Below are positions 6,950-11,605 of a stretch of DNA of 11,605 nucleotides, one piece after another. The notes below the pieces were generated by a model. The model was not told the origin of the DNA. It saw nothing but the letters and a program-made list of their open reading frames with translations, and searched no databases. Origin of the DNA: JAVBOP01 sp031550405 (GTDB lineage Bacteria; Bacteroidota; Ignavibacteria; Kapaibacteriales; UBA2268); the NCBI GenBank assembly GCA_031550405.1, contig JAVBOP010000076.1, forward strand, positions 1 through 11,605, given 5' to 3'. The first letter of the stretch is position 1. Each line of letters begins with the position of its first letter. Position numbers and translations under genes: made by a program.

Positions 6950-8242
6950 TTAATTATCTGAAATATAAAAATTGCGTATCTCTTTATTTGCAATATCAGT
7001 GCGATAATATTTATTTTCAAAGCCAATTTCGCCGACCTTTTGATATGCTTTGCCAACAGCGGAAATAATATCGGAACTGACCGCCGTTACTCCAAGTACT
7101 CGCCCGCCTGAAGTAACAATATCGCCATTGTCATTTTTTTTCGTGCCTGAATGAAAAACTACCACGCCATCTTTTTCTCCCAAATCACCTTCTATTTTGT
7201 AACCGGTTGAAAAAACATCTGGATAGCCTTCAGAAGCTAAAATTACGCAGCAGGCATTTCCGTTGGCTACCGAATTAATTGCCGATTTATCAAGCTTTCC
7301 GATAGACGCAGAATACAGCAATTTCGCCAAATCCCCATCGAAAATACTCAAAACAGCCTGCGTTTCAGGATCGCCAAAACGTACATTATATTCCACAACT
7401 TTAGGCTCATTTTTATATATCATTAATCCGACGTACAAGCAGCCTGTGAATGGGTAACCTTCTTGTTTCATGCCATTTAGCGTTGGTATGATAATTTCAT
7501 TCTGTATTTTTATTAAAATATTTTCATTAATCAATGATGCAGGTGCATACGCTCCCATTCCACCAGTATTTTTTCCTGTGTCGCCATTTCCTATGCGTTT
7601 ATGGTCTTGCGCCGCAGCCAAAGTTACAAAATCATTGCCATCGCAAATTGCAAAAATAGAAGCCTCTTCGCCTTGCATAAATTCTTCGATCACGATTTTT
7701 TCACTTGCCTTGCCAAGCATTCCCGATAAATATTTTTTCATTTGAAGCACGGCTTCATCAATATTTTCAGCAATTATTACGCCTTTACCCGCTGCCAATC
7801 CATCCGCTTTTATAACTATGGGAGGAATTAAATTCGATATATAATTCTCTGCTTCATGGATTTGTGATTTCTCAAAAGTGGCAAATCGCGCAGTGGGAAT
7901 GCCATATTTTTGCATGAAGGACTTTGCGAACGATTTCGATGTTTCCAACCGTGCTGCTGCCTGCGAAGGAGCAAATACGTTGACGCCGTGGCTTCGCAAT
8001 ATATCGCTCAAGCCTTCTGCAATCGGCTGTTCAGGACCTATTATGACCAATGATATGGCATTTTTCGTGCAAAATTCTAACAATAAATTTACCTGTTTAG
8101 CATTTATTGCATAACATTCTGCCCAATCTTCGATTCCCGGATTTCCGGGGATACAATATAATTTTTTACAACTTTCAGAATTTTTGACACATCTGGCGAT
8201 TGCATGCTCGCGTCCGCCCGCCCCAATTATTAAAATATTCAT
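6950..8242 (-). CDS. purD: Phosphoribosylamine--glycine ligase (GAR synthetase)
   Basis: Second step of de novo purine synthesis: ATP-dependent joining of glycine to 5-phosphoribosylamine; cytosolic ATP-grasp enzyme. The 430-aa product is full length. It opens with GAGGREHAIA (7-16), has IGPEQP (68-73), KADGLAAGKG in the ATP-grasp domain (145-154), EEFMQGEEAS (186-195), QDHKRIGNGDTGKNTGGMGAY (212-232), and the metal-binding EYNVRFGDPETQ (284-295). The start is the ATG at 8242, 21 bases after the stop of the RDD-family gene, with no terminator between, so the two are probably cotranscribed. No strong Shine-Dalgarno is present. Confidence 0.96.
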   Translation of the reverse strand: MNILIIGAGGREHAIARCVKNSESCKKLYCIPGNPGIEDWAECYAINAKQVNLLLEFCTKNAISLVIIGPEQPIAEGLSDILRSHGVNVFAPSQAAARLETSKSFAKSFMQKYGIPTARFATFEKSQIHEAENYISNLIPPIVIKADGLAAGKGVIIAENIDEAVLQMKKYLSGMLGKASEKIVIEEFMQGEEASIFAICDGNDFVTLAAAQDHKRIGNGDTGKNTGGMGAYAPASLINENILIKIQNEIIIPTLNGMKQEGYPFTGCLYVGLMIYKNEPKVVEYNVRFGDPETQAVLSIFDGDLAKLLYSASIGKLDKSAINSVANGNACCVILASEGYPDVFSTGYKIEGDLGEKDGVVVFHSGTKKNDNGDIVTSGGRVLGVTAVSSDIISAVGKAYQKVGEIGFENKYYRTDIANKEIRNFYISDN

Positions 8243-8263
8243 AATTCAAATATGGTATCTTCT

Positions 8264-8950
8264 TTATTTGCTATCAAATTGTTTCAATTCATCTTTAAAA
8301 TACACCGCTGTTTTAGCTATCATGTCGTGGAAGCCTTGCCTCTTAGCGCCCAAAATCGCAAAAAAACCAATGAAAATCATAAAGCTGAAAAATGTCCCTA
8401 TACTGCTAAATATTTCTTTATTGGTAATGACAAATAGCAAAGTTCCAAAATATGAAATATTTTTTATGCAAAATCTTAAAAACAATTTTGGTATCGGCGC
8501 AAATTTTTTGTCAGCAGTACCGATTATAATTCCAAGTAGCATTTTGCCCGGCGAGGCAGCAAAAAACACCTCCATCAGCGCATAAACAGTGCCAATAGCC
8601 AATGACAGCGGAGTAATCCGATTAACCAGATCCAGAAATTGCTCGTTCGTCATAAGCGTCATAAAATTATAGTCATTCAGCGAAACTATTCCCATAATTT
8701 CCTGCGCAAGCCCAGTCGCATAAAATCCAATAACCATGAGAAAAGTTGTAAATATGGCATCAATCAGATACGCCGCAAAGCGCCGTCCAAAGCCAATTCT
8801 CCAAATATATGGATCAGGATTCTGGTCATAATTTGGCATCATTTTCCGATATTCCTCTTGCTGTTTGGAATATTTTTCTGCATCGAAATTTTGCTTCTGG
8901 CTGTCTAATTCAGAGTCGAACTTGTCATTATTTGTGTGATTTTCGTCCAT
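8264..8950 (-). CDS. RDD-family membrane protein, function unknown
   Basis: A 228-aa integral membrane protein. A hydrophilic, Q/N/D/E/K-rich N-terminal tail (1-48) is followed by the RDD domain. The first helix starts with FGRRFAAYLIDAIF, carrying the Arg and Asp that name the family (54-67); a second hydrophobic stretch is near 112-131; SPGKMLLGI (133-141) is the typical intracellular loop; two more hydrophobic stretches lie at about 164-176 and 184-201; the domain closes with RQGFHDMIAKTAVY (204-217). RDD proteins are mostly uncharacterised; some have been proposed as cation/proton antiporters or compatible-solute-related proteins. Lying 21 bases ahead of purD it probably heads that unit, but the pairing gives no functional hint. 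The ATG at 8950 is the first in the frame. No exact TAnnTTTG box was seen upstream; a near miss TACATTTTG lies at 8989-8981. Confidence 0.8.
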   Translation of the reverse strand: MDENHTNNDKFDSELDSQKQNFDAEKYSKQQEEYRKMMPNYDQNPDPYIWRIGFGRRFAAYLIDAIFTTFLMVIGFYATGLAQEIMGIVSLNDYNFMTLMTNEQFLDLVNRITPLSLAIGTVYALMEVFFAASPGKMLLGIIIGTADKKFAPIPKLFLRFCIKNISYFGTLLFVITNKEIFSSIGTFFSFMIFIGFFAILGAKRQGFHDMIAKTAVYFKDELKQFDSK

Positions 8951-9137
8951 AAATATTTTCTTTATATATGTTTAGATTAACAAAATGTAAAGATACTAAA
9001 AATAAACGAAAAAGTGTTTTAAGTTATACAAAAAAAATGTCGACAAAAGCAAAATGAAAATTTAATTACATTTAACATTCAAATTAATATTTCAAATACC
9101 ACAGTTATTGAGCTGCCAGTATTATGAATTATTTTTA

Positions 9138-9206
9138 ATGATATTTGTTACAATTCTATTTGTCATCCTGATTTATCTATTTGTTAATTTAATCAGAAAT
9201 AAATAG
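9138..9206 (+). CDS. Possible 22-aa single-span membrane peptide
   Basis: From an ATG at 9138 the frame encodes MIFVTILFVILIYLFVNLIR plus NK and a TAG stop: one uninterrupted hydrophobic helix with a short positive tail, the shape of known small membrane peptides. There is no good ribosome binding site or promoter box, and AT-rich DNA read in this frame yields F, I, L and V easily. I list it only as a candidate. Confidence 0.12.
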   Translation: MIFVTILFVILIYLFVNLIRNK

Positions 9207-9371
9207 AATAATGAGGAAGTGAATAGTAGATTATTAAAAATAATTCATTTTTTTTCAAAAAAATAATCTTACCACTTTGCTGTATTTCTATTATTTATAA
9301 CGCCTTGTATTAATTTGCTAAGTATTATGAATATAATATTTACACAAGATAGTTAGCAAAAGATAACGATA

Positions 9372-9388
9372 AAAAATGAGACAAAAAT
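9372..9388. repeat. 17-base direct repeat, copy 1
   Basis: AAAAATGAGACAAAAAT, identical to copy 2 at 9505-9521, with starts 133 bases apart. The core TGAGAC is not low complexity, so the identity is more than shared A-richness. Both copies place an ATG in the same context (encoding MRQK). It could be a duplicated gene start, the ends of a small degenerate element, or a protein-binding site. Confidence 0.6.
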
Positions 9389-9504
9389 CCTATTGGAATA
9401 TTTAATTTTATCTTGATTTAAGTTCTACGGATATATGACAAACTATACGAACAATTATAAATTATTTATAAATTATAAACACAATTTCAACTATAAAATT
9501 ACCC

Positions 9505-9521
9505 AAAAATGAGACAAAAAT
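9505..9521. repeat. 17-base direct repeat, copy 2
   Basis: Second identical copy of AAAAATGAGACAAAAAT. After this copy the MRQK frame stays open for 24 codons to a TAG at 9582-9584, whereas after copy 1 it closes after nine codons. A looser relative (AAAATGAGAAATAAT) occurs at 9763-9777, where the 57-codon frame begins. Confidence 0.6.
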
Positions 9522-9764
9522 TTTTTAGAGGCAGAGTGAGAGTGCAAGATATTGATTATTTGTATATTTGCGACATTTGTTAGAAAAAAATATAGAGATG
9601 CTGCCAATGGAGTAATTTTGAAATTGCCTCAAAATTATATCCTTATTGTATAGTGGATTATTAAAAAAAAAAATCATATAAAGCAGTTAATATTTTTAAA
9701 TTTAATATACTTAATTACAATTACATATTTTGTTAGTATTTATATCTATTTATCATTATATAAA

Positions 9765-9938
9765 ATGAGAAATAATATAACCAAAATCGTTTATATCGCA
9801 TGCCTGTCAATAGGTTTCACAATCTGCTCCTATCCTTTTTATTGTACTATAACCTTATTTTTCACACTCTCGAATTTTTATGTACATGTATTAAAATTAA
9901 GAGCGCGCTATCAAATAGTAGAAATAATTGTGAAGTAA
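9765..9938 (+). CDS. Possible small secreted or membrane protein, 57 aa, unrecognised
   Basis: The frame ATG 9765 to TAA 9936-9938 encodes 57 residues beginning MRNNITKIVYIACLSIGFTI: a basic start followed by a hydrophobic stretch like a signal peptide or membrane anchor, then a second hydrophobic stretch to about residue 42 and a basic tail. The DNA here is locally richer in G+C than the rest of the gap, which is mild support for coding. It stops just before the predicted lat promoter. I know no homologue. A different frame in the same DNA (9800-9988) is open for 62 codons, so only one, or neither, can be real; remains of a decayed gene are equally possible. Confidence 0.25.
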   Translation: MRNNITKIVYIACLSIGFTICSYPFYCTITLFFTLSNFYVHVLKLRARYQIVEIIVK

Positions 9939-9939
9939 T

Positions 9940-9970
9940 TTTGCGAATCCGTTTCTTTTGGCTATATTGC
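9940..9970 (+). promoter_or_regulatory. Candidate promoter of lat
   Basis: TTTG at 9940-9943, a 19-base spacer, and TATATTGC at 9963-9970 resemble TTTG / TAnnTTTG with correct spacing but two mismatches in the -7 box. The start point near 9975 would give a leader of about 30 bases. A competing exact -7 match, TAATTTTG at 9936-9943, lacks a TTTG at -33. Confidence 0.4.
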
Positions 9971-10007
9971 AAGCCAATTGTTTATTAAAAAAAATAAAGG
10001 AAATTGT

Positions 10008-11336
10008 ATGGCTTACAAACCAAAATATTATGTAGAACCGCGCGATGTGATGCAGACTTTATCTAATCACATGCTTGTTGATGGCTTTGATCTTGTACTT
10101 GATTTGTCGAAAAGTGGCAACAAACTGTACGACGCCCGCACAGGGAAAGAATTTATCGACATGTTCACAAATTTCGCGTCTATTCCTATTCGCATGAATC
10201 ATCCAAAACTGGATAATGATGATTTCATTAATTATATTGGAAAACTTGCAGTTAACAAGATTGCAAATTCTGATATATATAGCGATATTCTGGCTACATT
10301 TGTCAATACTTTTTTCAAAATAGCTGTGCCTGATTATTTCAAATATGCTTTTTTTGTTGAAGGCGGTGGACTTGGAATTGAAAACGCTTTGAAAACAGCG
10401 CAGGACTGGAAAGTCAGAAAAAATATGGCAAAAGGCAAAGGCGAAAAAGGTACGCAAATTCTGCATTTCAAGCAGGCATTTCACGGACGTACGGGTTACA
10501 CTATGTCGCTGACGAATACCGACCAAAATAAAGTGGCATTGTTTGCTAAATTCGACTGGCCAAGGATTACCAATCCTAAAAGATTATTTCCAGAAAATGA
10601 TGAAAATATATCAAAAACAATTGCAGCAGAAAAACTTGCAATTGATGAAATACATACTGCTTACAAGAATAGACCAGATGAAATTGCAGCTATAATTCTT
10701 GAGCCAATTCAAGGTGAAGGCGGCGATAATCACTTCCGTCCGGAATTTTTCAAACAATTGCGGCAAATTGCAGACGAAAATGAATCTTTGTTAATTTTTG
10801 ATGAAGTGCAAGCCGGGCTTGGCCTTACGGGAACTATGTGGGCGCATCAGCAGCTTGGCGCAAATCCAGATATAATGGTTTTTGGTAAGAAAACGCAGGT
10901 ATGTGGCATGATTTGCGGCGAAAGAGTGGATGAAGTGCCGGATAATGTTTTCAAAAAAAGCGGTCGCTTAAATTCGACATGGGGCGGCAATCTCATTGAT
11001 ATGGTTCGTGTAGGACGTTATCTTGAGATTATAGCAGAGGAAAATCTGGTCGAAAATGCTAAAAATATGGGCAATCATTTGAAGGCAAAACTGGAAAATA
11101 TGGTAAGCCAATTTCCTGATATCTGTTCGTCGGCAAGGGGAATGGGCTTGATGTGTGCTTTCGATTTCAACAATGTCGTCGACCGCTCCAAGTTCACCAA
11201 AGGTTGTATGGAGAATGGTTTGCTGATTTTGCCGTGTGGCGAAACTTCTATTCGTTTCCGCCCTGCTTTAGACATAACGAAGCCGGAAATAGACCAAGCT
11301 ATTGACGTCATTACAAAAGTTTTGAAAACCATATAA
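10008..11336 (+). CDS. lat: L-lysine 6-transaminase (lysine epsilon-aminotransferase)
   Basis: PLP-dependent class III aminotransferase that moves the epsilon-amino group of L-lysine to 2-oxoglutarate, giving allysine (closing to piperideine-6-carboxylate) and glutamate. The 442-aa product shows LAT-specific features rather than those of generic ornithine/GABA transaminases: FVEGGGLGIENALKTAQDWK (116-135), QAFHGRTGYTMSLTNT (156-171), LEPIQGEGGDNHFRPEFF (231-248, holding the Glu that acts as substrate switch in the mycobacterial enzyme), IFDEVQAGLG (263-272), the PLP-lysine region FGKKTQVCG (292-300, Lys294 the likely Schiff base) and RLNSTWGGN (320-328). The start is the ATG at 10008, preceded by AAAGGA about 8 bases upstream; the frame continues back to a TTG at 9978 without family resemblance. 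It stands alone with its own terminator, so lysine breakdown or piperideine-6-carboxylate use must be encoded elsewhere. Confidence 0.93.
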   Translation: MAYKPKYYVEPRDVMQTLSNHMLVDGFDLVLDLSKSGNKLYDARTGKEFIDMFTNFASIPIRMNHPKLDNDDFINYIGKLAVNKIANSDIYSDILATFVNTFFKIAVPDYFKYAFFVEGGGLGIENALKTAQDWKVRKNMAKGKGEKGTQILHFKQAFHGRTGYTMSLTNTDQNKVALFAKFDWPRITNPKRLFPENDENISKTIAAEKLAIDEIHTAYKNRPDEIAAIILEPIQGEGGDNHFRPEFFKQLRQIADENESLLIFDEVQAGLGLTGTMWAHQQLGANPDIMVFGKKTQVCGMICGERVDEVPDNVFKKSGRLNSTWGGNLIDMVRVGRYLEIIAEENLVENAKNMGNHLKAKLENMVSQFPDICSSARGMGLMCAFDFNNVVDRSKFTKGCMENGLLILPCGETSIRFRPALDITKPEIDQAIDVITKVLKTI

Positions 11337-11355
11337 ACCATATAAAACAATATAT

Positions 11356-11386
11356 GTCCGTTACAAAAGTAGCGGACTTTTTTTTT
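11356..11386 (+). terminator. Rho-independent terminator of lat
   Basis: An 8-bp stem with one G-U pair (GTCCGTTA at 11356-11363, TAGCGGAC at 11370-11377), a 6-base loop and nine T (11378-11386), starting 20 bases after the lat stop codon. Confidence 0.9.
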
Positions 11387-11436
11387 ATAAACCAACCAAT
11401 TTATTAAAAAAAATATTGGTAACTATATACAATTTT

Positions 11437-11605
11437 ATGAGTTATATAATTCCTTTTAGTCCCGATCAGCAGCAACTACCTTGTGAAATAGATTTAGCAG
11501 GAAATGTGAAATTCATTTAAAATGAATTAAATTTTATTTTTAAAACAATACTTGCAGATGGCGGTCATGCAAATGAAGACCAGATAGAAGCTATTGAAAA
11601 TAAAG
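11437..11605 (+). pseudogene. Interrupted reading frame, probable transposase remnant, cut by window end
   Basis: From ATG 11437 the frame reads MSYIIPFSPDQQQLPCEIDL and on to a TAA at 11518-11520 (27 codons). The same frame then stays open to the end of the window and contains KTILADGGHANEDQIEAIEN. The first part resembles the FxPxxxDQxxLLPP start of IS1182-type transposases; the second resembles the IADxGYxxEExxEYLE strand-helix around a catalytic Asp in the same families. In an intact enzyme these segments lie some 200 residues apart, so an internal deletion plus a stop codon is the simplest reading. Alternatively the second part belongs to a different gene starting past the stop. Resemblances are by eye. 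Confidence 0.35.

Larger units (their letters stand above)
8951..9764. other. Long AT-rich intergenic region
   Basis: No recognisable gene in 814 bases. It holds scattered low-complexity A/T runs, an 8-bp inverted repeat AGATTATT / AATAATCT around 9228-9270, two copies of a 17-base direct repeat, an imperfect 18-base repeat pair, and a 22-codon hydrophobic open frame at 9138-9206. A short plus-strand frame starting in the second 17-base repeat (9510-9584, MRQKFFRGRVRVQDID and onward) could be a gene remnant but matches nothing I know. Confidence 0.6.

Noticed and set aside
9448..9482. Palindromic TTTATAA / AATTATAAA repeats
   Set aside because: Pure A/T low complexity; not distinguishable from chance in this gap.
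9800..9988. 62-codon plus-strand frame in the gap before lat
   Set aside because: Overlaps the 9765 frame in another phase, runs through the likely lat promoter, and its product is an unrecognised hydrophobic string typical of AT-rich non-coding DNA.
10059..10526. 155-codon minus-strand frame inside lat
   Set aside because: Antisense to a clearly identified gene; no family resemblance.

Overview
The window looks like a piece of an AT-rich chromosome from the Bacteroidota or a close relative. The evidence is a fused FeoA-FeoB transporter, promoter-like TTTG / TAnnTTTG elements ahead of several genes, weak or absent Shine-Dalgarno sequences, and Bacteroidota-like fragments of transposases. No tRNA, rRNA or CRISPR array was seen. 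Most content is ordinary housekeeping metabolism. The unusual material sits in the long intergenic gaps.

Layout. Positions 1-222 hold two minus-strand terminator hairpins behind feoAB. feoAB (223-2754, minus) is a ferrous-iron transporter; its predicted promoter has a 16-bp inverted repeat, a candidate metal-dependent operator, over the expected transcription start. The 2776-3192 gap also carries the decayed C-terminal end of an IS1-type transposase and a strong hairpin behind the next gene. A two-gene minus-strand unit follows: aroC (chorismate synthase) overlapping by 8 bases a class II aldolase/adducin-family gene of unknown substrate. The 4781-5370 gap holds the divergent start signals of aroC and guaA, and between them a multiply frameshifted fragment resembling an IS1182-type transposase.

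guaA (GMP synthase, plus) runs head-on into purD (GAR synthetase, minus), which is preceded by a gene for an RDD-family membrane protein in the same transcription unit. Both guaA and purD serve purine nucleotide synthesis, but they are on opposite strands. About 1 kb of very AT-rich DNA (8951-10007) then separates the RDD gene from lat (L-lysine 6-aminotransferase, plus). This gap contains two identical 17-base direct repeats, a second imperfect repeat pair, and two short open frames with hydrophobic products whose status is open. lat ends in a clear rho-independent terminator. The last 170 bases are a reading frame with an internal stop that again looks like transposase remains.

Across the window, three of the gaps contain remains of different transposase genes, so the intergenic DNA seems to be an insertion-sequence graveyard between stable core genes. 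I do not see a convincing new multi-gene system. The observations most worth following are the feoAB operator, the aroC-aldolase coupling, the fossils and the unexplained 1-kb gap before lat.
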